Positions 35,327 through 42,388 of a stretch of DNA of 64,000 bases are shown here, in pieces (positions within the stretch are counted from its first letter, which is position 1; each line of letters starts with the position of its first letter). Under the pieces are notes generated by a model that was given only the letters and a program-made list of their open reading frames with translations, was not told the origin of the DNA and did not search any database. Origin of the DNA: Candidatus Sulfotelmatobacter sp. (GTDB lineage: Bacteria > Acidobacteriota > Terriglobia > Terriglobales > Acidobacteriaceae); the NCBI GenBank assembly GCA_036500765.1, contig DASYBM010000016.1, positions 706,746 through 770,745 on the forward strand, given 5' to 3'. The translations under genes and the position numbers were made by a program.

Positions 35327-36469
35327 TTGGACTTTGCATGGAACGAGGAGCAGGCGGCATTTCGTAAGGAGGTTTTGCGATTTGCCCGCGAGGAGCTGAA
35401 AGACGACGTTATTGAGCGGGATCGCAACGAAGAATTCTCCCGGCCGCTGTGGGAGAAATGCGCGAAGTTTGGTATTCAGGGACTGCCGATTCCCGTAGAG
35501 TATGGCGGAGGCGGCGCGGATATTCTGACTACAGTATGTGCGCTGGAAGCGCTCGGCTACGGATGCCACGACAACGGGCTGCTGTTTTCAATCAATGCGC
35601 ACATGTGGAGCTCGGAGATTCCGATCTGGAATTTTGGCACCGAGGCGCAGAAGCAGAAATATCTTCCTGGCCTGGTGAGCGGGGGCCTGGGATTGCATGC
35701 GATGACGGAGCCGGGGTCGGGCTCGGACGCCTACAGCCTGAAGACGCGGGCCGAGCGCAAGGGCGATAAGTATGTGCTGAACGGATCGAAGACCTTCAGC
35801 AGCAACGCTCCGAATGCGGACGTCACGATTGTTTTTGCGAACCTCGATCCCAGCCGCGGGCCAAACGGGGTCACGGCATTTCTGGTGGACAAGGGAACGC
35901 CCGGTTTCACCGTCGGCCGCAAGCTGCACAAGATGGGGCTGCGGACTTCCCCGATGGCGGAACTTGCGCTGCAGGATTGCGAGATTCCGGTAGAGAACCT
36001 GCTCGGCAAGGAATTTGGCGGGCAGGCAGTGTTCACCTCGTCGATGGAATGGGAGCGCATCTGCATTCTGGCCAGCCACCTGGGTGCGATGCAGCGGATC
36101 ATGGAAACTTGCGTGAAGTACGCCCGCGAGCGCAAGCAATTCGGCGAGCCCATCGGAAAATTTTCGGCGATCGCCAACAAAATCGCGGACATGGATGTCC
36201 GACTCGAGACTGGGCGGCTGGCGCTTTATAAGGCGGCGTGGATGAAGAGCCAGGGCCGGCATCCGTTGCGCGAGGCTTCGATCGCTAAACTTTATGTGAG
36301 CGAGGCGTGCGTGCAGAGTTGCCTGGACGCGATCCAGTTGCATGGCGGCTACGGCTACATGACTGAGTATGAACTCGAAAGGGAATTGCGCGACGCCATC
36401 GCTGGCACGATTTATTCGGGGACTTCGGAAATTCATCGGGTGATTATCGCGAACATGCAGGGTCTGTAG
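35327..36469 (+). CDS. Acyl-CoA-dehydrogenase-like flavoprotein, predicted L-prolyl-carrier-protein dehydrogenase (PltE type)
   Basis: A 380-residue FAD enzyme of the acyl-CoA dehydrogenase fold (HAMTEPGSGSDAYSLKT at about 124-140; C-terminal HGGYGYMTEYELERELRDA). The base used by medium-chain dehydrogenases is absent (YSGTSEIH, Ser364). A Glu is present at the isovaleryl-CoA-dehydrogenase position (E243 in MEWERI), as in enzymes that oxidise prolyl-S-carrier to pyrrolyl-2-carboxyl-S-carrier. The next genes are a proline-type adenylating enzyme and a stand-alone carrier protein, the same trio as PltE/PltF/PltL in pyoluteorin synthesis. Start TTG 35327 has AAGGAG 10 bases upstream and gives the usual N-terminus MDFAWNEEQ. 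A catabolic dehydrogenase is the alternative but fits the context poorly. Confidence 0.82.
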   Translation: MDFAWNEEQAAFRKEVLRFAREELKDDVIERDRNEEFSRPLWEKCAKFGIQGLPIPVEYGGGGADILTTVCALEALGYGCHDNGLLFSINAHMWSSEIPIWNFGTEAQKQKYLPGLVSGGLGLHAMTEPGSGSDAYSLKTRAERKGDKYVLNGSKTFSSNAPNADVTIVFANLDPSRGPNGVTAFLVDKGTPGFTVGRKLHKMGLRTSPMAELALQDCEIPVENLLGKEFGGQAVFTSSMEWERICILASHLGAMQRIMETCVKYARERKQFGEPIGKFSAIANKIADMDVRLETGRLALYKAAWMKSQGRHPLREASIAKLYVSEACVQSCLDAIQLHGGYGYMTEYELERELRDAIAGTIYSGTSEIHRVIIANMQGL

Positions 36470-36507
36470 TGTTTGTCTTGGCTGGCGCTCTGGGCCTGTT
36501 GAGCGGG

Positions 36508-36554
36508 AGATCCTTCCCTTCGCCTGAAAGACGGCTCCGGTCAGGATGACATCG
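36508..36554. repeat. Extragenic repeat family A, copy 3
   Basis: Same 47-bp element as at 35180-35226, with two substitutions in the middle (GAAAGACGG instead of GAGGAACGG). It lies between the dehydrogenase and adenylating-enzyme genes, so the pyrrole trio is punctuated by these elements. Confidence 0.8.
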
Positions 36555-36622
36555 TAAATCGTAGACTTTATCGTTGTTGCTTCATCCTCCAAACTAAATC
36601 CTATTGGACAGGGTTTTCGATC

Positions 36623-38191
36623 ATGGCATACGTATTGCAGCAATTGTTGAGCAAGAGTGCGAAGGCTTATCCGGAGAAGCCGGCGGTGTGGGCGCGCGGC
36701 CGTAGCATTACCTATCGGGAGTTGGACGAGCGGTCGAATCAGTTGGCGCATCTTTTGCGGGAAAAGGGGATCGACAAGGGTGATCGCGTCGGATTGTTCT
36801 TCCCCAAGTGCGTGGAATCGATTGTGAGTATGCTGGGCGTGCTGAAGGCGGGCGGAGTTTATGTGCCGCTCGATCCGCAGGCGCCGGCGGATCGCGTCGG
36901 CTACATCATCGGGAACTGCGGCATCCGGATTCTGATTACCAACAGCGAGAAGCGGGCGGCGTTGACGCCGGAGACGCAGAGCGAACTGGAATGCTGCATT
37001 CTGACCGAAGGCGAAGGCAACGGAAGCGATCTCATCTCTTGGACGCAACTCGCGGCGTTTGAGGCGTCGCATGCGCCTAAGGTCGATCTGATCGAAACCG
37101 ACCTGGCTTACATTCTTTATACGTCCGGTTCGACGGGGCGGCCCAAGGGCGTGATGCTGTCGCACCAGAATGCGCTGACGTTTGTGGAGTGGTGCGCGGA
37201 AGAATTTCAGGTGCGCGGCGACGACCGGTTGTCGAATCATGCGCCGCTGCACTTCGATCTTTCGGTGTTCGATGTTTACAACACCCTGGAAGCAGGGGCG
37301 ACGGTTTACCTGATTACCGAGGATCTGGCGGTGTTTCCGACCAGCCTGGCTAATTTTATCGAAAGCCAGCAAATTACGATCTGGTACTCGGTGCCTTCGG
37401 CGCTGATGTTGTTGCTTTTGCATGGGCGGGTGACGGCGGAGAGATTGAAGAGCATTCGCATTCTGCTCTTTGCCGGCGAAGTATTCCCGATGAAATATCT
37501 GCGCCAACTGGCGGAGGTTTCGCCCAACAGCGAACTTTACAATCTGTACGGACCCACCGAAACCAACGTCTGCACGTATTACAAAGTAGAGCGCGAACGG
37601 CTGGCCGGGATGGAGAAGCTGCCGATCGGAATCGCCTGCGCCAATACGGATTGCTTTTCGGTGACGCCGGAGGGACGGCTGGCAGGGAAGGGCGAGGCGG
37701 GCGAGTTGTATGTGCGCGGGCCGGCGGTGACTAACGGCTATTGGGCGGACGCGGAGAAAACGGCGAAGATGGTGGTGCCGAATCATTTCCAACATCACTT
37801 CGAAGAGAAGATGTACCGCACCGGGGACATGGTTACGGTGGGCGAGGATGGCAACTATTATTTCCAGGGCCGCCGCGACAGCATGATCAAAAGCCGCGGT
37901 TATCGCATTGAGCTGGGCGAGATTGAGAGCGCATTGTTGAGCCATCCTGGAGTGCGCGAAGCGGCGGTGCTGGCGGTGCCGGATGAGATCATCGGCAACC
38001 GCATTCGGGCCGTGGTGGCGCTGCACATTGCGGGATCGCTGAGCGTGCTTGAGTTGCAGCAATACTGCGCGTCGCGGGTGCCGAAGTACATGATTCCGGA
38101 AGTGATGGATTTGTGCGAGGAGCTGCCGAAGACTTCGACGGGGAAGATCGATCGGGTCAAGTTAGCGGCGGAGCCTGCGGGCGTGCGTTAG
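36623..38191 (+). CDS. Stand-alone adenylating enzyme, predicted L-proline:carrier-protein ligase (PltF type)
   Basis: A 522-residue AMP-forming ligase of the NRPS adenylation family. Core motifs are LKAGGVYVPLDP, YTSGSTGRPKG (166-176), LYGPTETN, YRTGDM and the C-terminal Lys in STGKID. Aligning with GrsA-PheA by FDLSVFD, WYSVPSA, LLFAGE and LYNLYGPTETNVC gives the ten-residue pocket DLFYLALVCK. From memory the code of PltF-like prolyl ligases of pyrrole pathways is DLLYLALVCK, one change away. It would activate L-proline and load it on the carrier protein encoded 169 bp downstream. A ligase for D-alanine (DltA) is less likely because of the code and the dehydrogenase neighbour. Confidence 0.87.
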   Translation: MAYVLQQLLSKSAKAYPEKPAVWARGRSITYRELDERSNQLAHLLREKGIDKGDRVGLFFPKCVESIVSMLGVLKAGGVYVPLDPQAPADRVGYIIGNCGIRILITNSEKRAALTPETQSELECCILTEGEGNGSDLISWTQLAAFEASHAPKVDLIETDLAYILYTSGSTGRPKGVMLSHQNALTFVEWCAEEFQVRGDDRLSNHAPLHFDLSVFDVYNTLEAGATVYLITEDLAVFPTSLANFIESQQITIWYSVPSALMLLLLHGRVTAERLKSIRILLFAGEVFPMKYLRQLAEVSPNSELYNLYGPTETNVCTYYKVERERLAGMEKLPIGIACANTDCFSVTPEGRLAGKGEAGELYVRGPAVTNGYWADAEKTAKMVVPNHFQHHFEEKMYRTGDMVTVGEDGNYYFQGRRDSMIKSRGYRIELGEIESALLSHPGVREAAVLAVPDEIIGNRIRAVVALHIAGSLSVLELQQYCASRVPKYMIPEVMDLCEELPKTSTGKIDRVKLAAEPAGVR

Positions 38192-38192
38192 C

Positions 38193-38251
38193 GGGGCTAA
38201 AGCCCAAGTCACAGTAGGGGCTTTACGCGGCGCTAAAGCGCCGCTCTTCCA
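38193..38251. repeat. Extragenic repeat family C, copy 2
   Basis: Begins right after the stop codon of the prolyl-ligase gene: GGGGCTAAAGCCC, then GCGGCGCTAAAGCG and CCGCTCTTCCAC. Matches 26962-27021. Between it and the carrier-protein gene is a short degenerate run of GGCAAGCAATAAATC-type repeats (about 38281-38341). Confidence 0.75.
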
Positions 38252-38360
38252 CAGGAAGCGAAAGTTTGGTTGTGGATTCGGTAAGCAATAAATCGGCAAG
38301 CAATGAATCGGCAAGGAATGAATCGGCAAGCAATAAATCAATAGCAGTTGGGAGACGAAA

Positions 38361-38621
38361 ATGATTGAGTCAGCCATGGTGAAAGATCAGATCCGCGAGT
38401 ATGTGCTGGAGGAGTTTGCCAAGCCCAAGGGCATCATGCAAATCACGGACCAGGAAGTATTGACCAAGAACGGCATCATCGATTCCATGGGAATTTTTCG
38501 CCTGGTGTCGTTTCTCGAGGACACGTTCAACGTTCGCGTCGGAGACGAAGAAATTACGCACGACAATCTCGAAAGCATCGATGCGATCGAGCGGCTCGTG
38601 ATTGCCAAGTCGAAGAAGTAA
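38361..38621 (+). CDS. Stand-alone peptidyl carrier protein (PltL type)
   Basis: An 86-residue acyl/peptidyl carrier protein. The 4'-phosphopantetheine attachment site is S42 in GIIDSMGIFRLV, a form close to the DSMG of PltL-type prolyl carriers rather than the GGHS of modular NRPS or DSL of fatty-acid ACP. Four-helix pattern with an acidic recognition helix (LVSFLEDTFNV). ATG 38361 with GGGAGA upstream; ATG 38376 is an alternative. Expected to carry prolyl, then pyrrole-2-carboxyl, thioester. Needs a phosphopantetheinyl transferase encoded elsewhere. Confidence 0.88.
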   Translation: MIESAMVKDQIREYVLEEFAKPKGIMQITDQEVLTKNGIIDSMGIFRLVSFLEDTFNVRVGDEEITHDNLESIDAIERLVIAKSKK

Positions 38622-38788
38622 ATACTACTTCAAGTCCGATCGGCGTAGACGTGAACGGTTGACGTAAACTGTTGACCTGGTTTTTCGATCCAAATCGTCC
38701 ACGCTTAGTCGCAAACCCTGATCGTAAAGCGGGCACCGGCCGCGTTGTCCGCTCAGGCCCTAGTTGTAAAGTTGTTTCCCCTCCCCCA

Positions 38789-38844
38789 GGTTCGCGAAAG
38801 ACGGTTCGCGAAAGACGGTTCGCGACAGACGGTTCGCGACAGAC
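38789..38844. repeat. Four perfect-phase 14-bp tandem repeats
   Basis: Four contiguous units GGTTCGCGAAAGAC, GGTTCGCGAAAGAC, GGTTCGCGACAGAC, GGTTCGCGACAGAC. The first two contain the palindrome TTCGCGAA. They end 23 bases before the start codon of the sugar transferase gene. Confidence 0.9.
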
Positions 38845-38867
38845 TCAGACCCATCCCAGGATTTCTT

Positions 38868-40313
38868 ATGCGCATCGGCCGTAAAGTATTTTCCAACGGT
38901 TTCAAGGCGTTTGATTTGCTCTTGATGGTGGTTTCCTTCGCCGTGTCGACCCTGCCGCAATACCAGCGGGTGGGGCGGTTTACCCTGGCGGAGTTCTTCG
39001 AGTTGCGGGTGAAGCTCGGGAATCTTATTCTCTTCATCAGTTTTCTCGCCATCTGGCACATCGTATTCAGCGTCTTCGGGCTTTACGGCTCGAAGCGGCT
39101 GGTGGGCCGGCGCTCGGAAATCTGGGACATCCTGCGTGCGACAACGCTGGGGACGATCGTGATAGCCGTCTTCGGCTTAAGTTTCCGCATCTGGGTGGTC
39201 AATCGAATCTTTCTGGCGCTGTTCTGGTTGCTGACTACGACGAGCGTGGTGCTCAGCCGTGTCGTGATTCGAGAGGCGCTGGCGTATGCCCGGCGCCATG
39301 GGCGGAACACGCGGAACATGCTGGTGATCGGTACGAACTCGCGCGCGCTGGAACTGGTGGAGCGAATCCAGCGCAAGCCGGAACTGGGTTACAAGATATT
39401 GGGATTCGCCGACGAAGAGTGGACCGGGATAGAGGAGTTCAAGAGGCAGGGACACGTTTTGGTTTCGAGCCTCGATACCTTGCCTTCGTACGTGCGGCGC
39501 AATGTTGTCGATGAAGTCGTGCTGGCGCTGCCCATCCGGTCGTTCCACGGATACGCGTCGCAGATTGCGTCGGCCTGCGAACAACAGGGGATCATTGTTC
39601 GATTCCTGCCCAATATTTTCGACTTGAAAGAAGCGCGCCAGCGCGCCGACGAGTTTGACGGCGATGCGCTGATCAGCCACGAGAGTACGATTACCGATTT
39701 TTGGGGCCTCACGATCAAGCGCGCGATCGACATTGTGGTCTCGGTGACGGCGATCCTTCTGGTTTCGCCCGTGATGCTCCTGGCGGCCCTGCTGGTGAAG
39801 CTGACTTCGCCGGGACCGATTTTCTTTGTGCAGAAGCGGCTGGGGCTGAACAAGAGAATGTTCCAGATTTATAAGTTCCGCACCATGGTGGTGGATGCGG
39901 AGCAGCGCCTGAAGGACCTGGAGCACTTGAACGAAGCCGACGGAGCGGTGTTTAAGATCAAGAGCGATCCACGCATCACGGCGATCGGAGCGTTTCTGCG
40001 CAAGACCAGCATCGACGAACTTCCGCAACTGTTTAATGTGCTGAAGGGGGAGATGAGCCTGGTGGGTCCGCGTCCGTTGCAGGTGCGGGATTACGAATTG
40101 TTCGAAACCTATTGCCAGGACTGGCAGCGCAAGCGGTTCAGCGTGCGTCCTGGCATTACTTGTCTGTGGCAGATTATGGGGCGCAGCTCCACCACCTTCG
40201 AAAAGTGGATGGAACTTGATTTACAGTACATTCGCACCTGGTCGTTGTGGCTCGATTTAGAGATTCTGGCCAAGACTGTTCCGGCTGTCCTGAAAGGTTC
40301 TGGGGCCGCGTAA
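38868..40313 (+). CDS. Polyprenyl-phosphate sugar-1-phosphate transferase (initiating enzyme)
   Basis: A 481-residue WbaP/CpsE-type transferase that puts the first sugar phosphate on undecaprenyl phosphate. The N-terminal half has four to five membrane helices and a CoA-binding-like Rossmann region (NMLVIGTNSRALELVERIQRK broken at IGTN). The C-terminal catalytic domain (from about 280) has a membrane helix (VSVTAILLVSPVMLLAALLV), SPGPIFFVQKRLG, YKFRTMVVDAE, RKTSIDELPQLFNVLKGEM and SLVGPRP. ATG 38868 is used because the open frame upstream runs through the tandem repeat and reads as low-complexity sequence. The sugar (glucose or galactose most often) cannot be told. Confidence 0.9.
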   Translation: MRIGRKVFSNGFKAFDLLLMVVSFAVSTLPQYQRVGRFTLAEFFELRVKLGNLILFISFLAIWHIVFSVFGLYGSKRLVGRRSEIWDILRATTLGTIVIAVFGLSFRIWVVNRIFLALFWLLTTTSVVLSRVVIREALAYARRHGRNTRNMLVIGTNSRALELVERIQRKPELGYKILGFADEEWTGIEEFKRQGHVLVSSLDTLPSYVRRNVVDEVVLALPIRSFHGYASQIASACEQQGIIVRFLPNIFDLKEARQRADEFDGDALISHESTITDFWGLTIKRAIDIVVSVTAILLVSPVMLLAALLVKLTSPGPIFFVQKRLGLNKRMFQIYKFRTMVVDAEQRLKDLEHLNEADGAVFKIKSDPRITAIGAFLRKTSIDELPQLFNVLKGEMSLVGPRPLQVRDYELFETYCQDWQRKRFSVRPGITCLWQIMGRSSTTFEKWMELDLQYIRTWSLWLDLEILAKTVPAVLKGSGAA

Positions 40314-40343
40314 GAACTTAAGAACGTCTTACTCTCAAAAACT

Positions 40344-42305
40344 ATGCCTTCCGTCAATATCGCTCGATCTGTCCCTGAGATCCGCGTTGGCAGCACCTTC
40401 AGTTCGCCGGGTGCGGGTGTATACGAACTCAGTGTGCACGAAGCGGTGGCACTGCGCGCGGCGGAGAATCCGAACGCGTTGGCGGTAGCCAGCGGAGCGG
40501 AAGAGCTCTCTTATGGCGAGCTCGACCGGCGCGCCAACCGGCTGGCAAATTATCTTCGGACAGCCGGAGTCCAGCGAAATGTGGCGGTTGGTCTTTATCT
40601 CGACCGCACGCCGGCGATGGTGATCGCGGCGCTGGCGATTCTTAAGGCCGGCGGAGCGTATGTTCCGCTCGATCCCATTCATCCCGTGGAGCGGCTGGCG
40701 TTCATGCTCCGCGATTCGAAGGCGAGCGTTTTGCTCACGACGACGCGCCTAGCGCAGCGATTTCCAGCGGGCGACGGCCGCGTAATCACGCTCGACGGCG
40801 AGTCTGACCACATTGCTGCCGCGCCCGACCGCGCTCTCGAAAGCGGCGTGAGCGGCGACGATCTGGCCTACATCATCTACACCTCCGGTTCGACGGGACA
40901 GCCTAAGGGAGTGGAGTCGATCCACTCCGGCCTGGCGAATCTGGTTGCCTGGCACCGGCGCGCGTTTGAAGTTATAGCGACCGATCGAGCCAGCGCACAA
41001 TCCGCGCTAGGGTTCGATGCGGCGGTCTGGGAGATGTGGTCGTACCTGGCTGCTGGGGCAAGCTTGCACCTGGCGGACGATTCGGTGCGAAACGATGCGT
41101 GCGCGTTGCGCGACTGGCTGCTGTCGAAAAAGATCACGATCTGTTTCGCGGCTACGGTGATGGCCGAAAGGCTCTTGCGGCTGGAGTGGCCGGCGGCGGC
41201 GACGCTTCGATTCCTGCTTACCGGCGCGGATACGTTAAGGGTATATCCCCCGCCAGGGCTGCCCTTTGTGCTGGTGAATAATTATGGTCCGACCGAGTGC
41301 ACGGTGGTGAGCACCTCCGGCGTGGTTGCGGCGCGAACTTCCTCCGCCGAAACTTCCGCGGCCGAAACTTCTGCGAACGAAATAGCGGCAAACGAGATGG
41401 TGACGGCCCCCTCGATCGGGCACGCCATCGATGGCGTTGAAATTTACATCCTGGACGAGCGGCAGAAGCCGGTCGCCGAGGGCTCGGGAGAAATCTACAT
41501 TGCCGGGGCCGGCCTGGGTCGCGGATATCGGAATCGGCCGGACTTGACCGCGGAGCGCTTTGTGCCGAACCCCTTCAGCGCGGTGGCTGGCGCGCGCATG
41601 TACCGCACCGGCGATGTAGGGCGCTGGCTGCCGAACGGCGATATCGCGTTCCTGGGACGCTTGGACGAGCAGATCAAGGTGCGGGGTTATCGGGTCGAGC
41701 CCAGCGAAGTCTCGACTGTATTGAGTCAACATCCCGCTGTGCAGGAAAGCCTGGTGATTGCCAGGGAGGACGCGCCGGAAGAGAAGCAACTGGTGGCTTA
41801 TCTGGTGTTAAATCCGAGCGCCCGGGTGAGTGCAACGGCGCTGCGCGAATATTTGCGGCAGCGCGTGCCGGATTACATGGTTCCGGCGTCGTTTGTCGCG
41901 ATCCCCAGCTTGCCGGTCACCGAACAGGGAAAAGTGAATCGCGTGGCGTTACCGAGCGTCAATGGGAACCGCTTGTCGGACGAAGTCTACATAGAACCGC
42001 GGACTCTGGTGGAACAAGGGCTGGTGAAGATTCTGCGCCCGCTGTTGAAGCTCGAACGGGTGGGGGTGAACGACAACTTCTTCCTGCTGGGTGGACATTC
42101 CCTGCTCGGCACGCAGGTGATCGCCCGCGTGAGCGAGACCTTCGGCGTCGATTTAACGTTATTGAAATTATTCGATCATCCCACGGTGGCCGAAATGGCG
42201 ATGGAGATTGAGAACCTGATCTTAACCAAGATGGATCAAACCAACATGGATGAGACCAACATGGATCAGACCAAGGTGGATCAGAACAAGATCGCAACGA
42301 ACTGA
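40344..42305 (+). CDS. NRPS adenylation-carrier protein (A-PCP)
   Basis: A 653-residue two-domain NRPS protein without a condensation domain. Adenylation domain about 30-540: YTSGSTGQPKG, NNYGPTECT, YRTGDVGRW. Carrier domain about 555-620 with phosphopantetheine Ser586 in LGGHSLLG. The pocket by alignment to GrsA is DAWFLTNVVK, one change from the leucine code DAWFLGNVVK as I recall it, so a branched aliphatic residue is the best guess. A Ser/Ala/Glu/Thr repeat is inserted at about 332-348. The C-terminus carries a repetitive MDQTNMDET tail. It could supply the upstream amino acid to the condensation domain of the P450-NRPS encoded next. Confidence 0.88.
   Translation: MPSVNIARSVPEIRVGSTFSSPGAGVYELSVHEAVALRAAENPNALAVASGAEELSYGELDRRANRLANYLRTAGVQRNVAVGLYLDRTPAMVIAALAILKAGGAYVPLDPIHPVERLAFMLRDSKASVLLTTTRLAQRFPAGDGRVITLDGESDHIAAAPDRALESGVSGDDLAYIIYTSGSTGQPKGVESIHSGLANLVAWHRRAFEVIATDRASAQSALGFDAAVWEMWSYLAAGASLHLADDSVRNDACALRDWLLSKKITICFAATVMAERLLRLEWPAAATLRFLLTGADTLRVYPPPGLPFVLVNNYGPTECTVVSTSGVVAARTSSAETSAAETSANEIAANEMVTAPSIGHAIDGVEIYILDERQKPVAEGSGEIYIAGAGLGRGYRNRPDLTAERFVPNPFSAVAGARMYRTGDVGRWLPNGDIAFLGRLDEQIKVRGYRVEPSEVSTVLSQHPAVQESLVIAREDAPEEKQLVAYLVLNPSARVSATALREYLRQRVPDYMVPASFVAIPSLPVTEQGKVNRVALPSVNGNRLSDEVYIEPRTLVEQGLVKILRPLLKLERVGVNDNFFLLGGHSLLGTQVIARVSETFGVDLTLLKLFDHPTVAEMAMEIENLILTKMDQTNMDETNMDQTKVDQNKIATN
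42225..42290 (+). repeat. 15-bp coding tandem repeat at the C-terminus of the A-PCP gene
   Basis: Four units of 15 bases, ACCAAGATGGATCAA, ACCAACATGGATGAG, ACCAACATGGATCAG, ACCAAGGTGGATCAG, then a partial unit. They encode TKMDQ/TNMDE/TNMDQ/TKVDQ after the carrier domain; possibly a docking tail. Confidence 0.85.
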
Positions 42306-42388
42306 AGCAAGCAGAGGGGCGCCAGGGGTACGGCCAGCTTCTTAGCAAATTAAACTCCCGACATATTTAGCCAGATATTTTAGAAAAC

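Noticed and set aside
35588..38062. Very long antisense open frame (824 codons) on the minus strand
   Set aside because: It mirrors the dehydrogenase and prolyl-ligase genes in the opposite direction, has an Arg/His-rich composition typical of reverse frames of GC-rich genes, and shows no recognisable domain.
38789..38844. CRISPR array
   Set aside because: Units are contiguous without spacers and only 14 bp long; the same holds for the arrays at 25319 and 27792. No cas genes.
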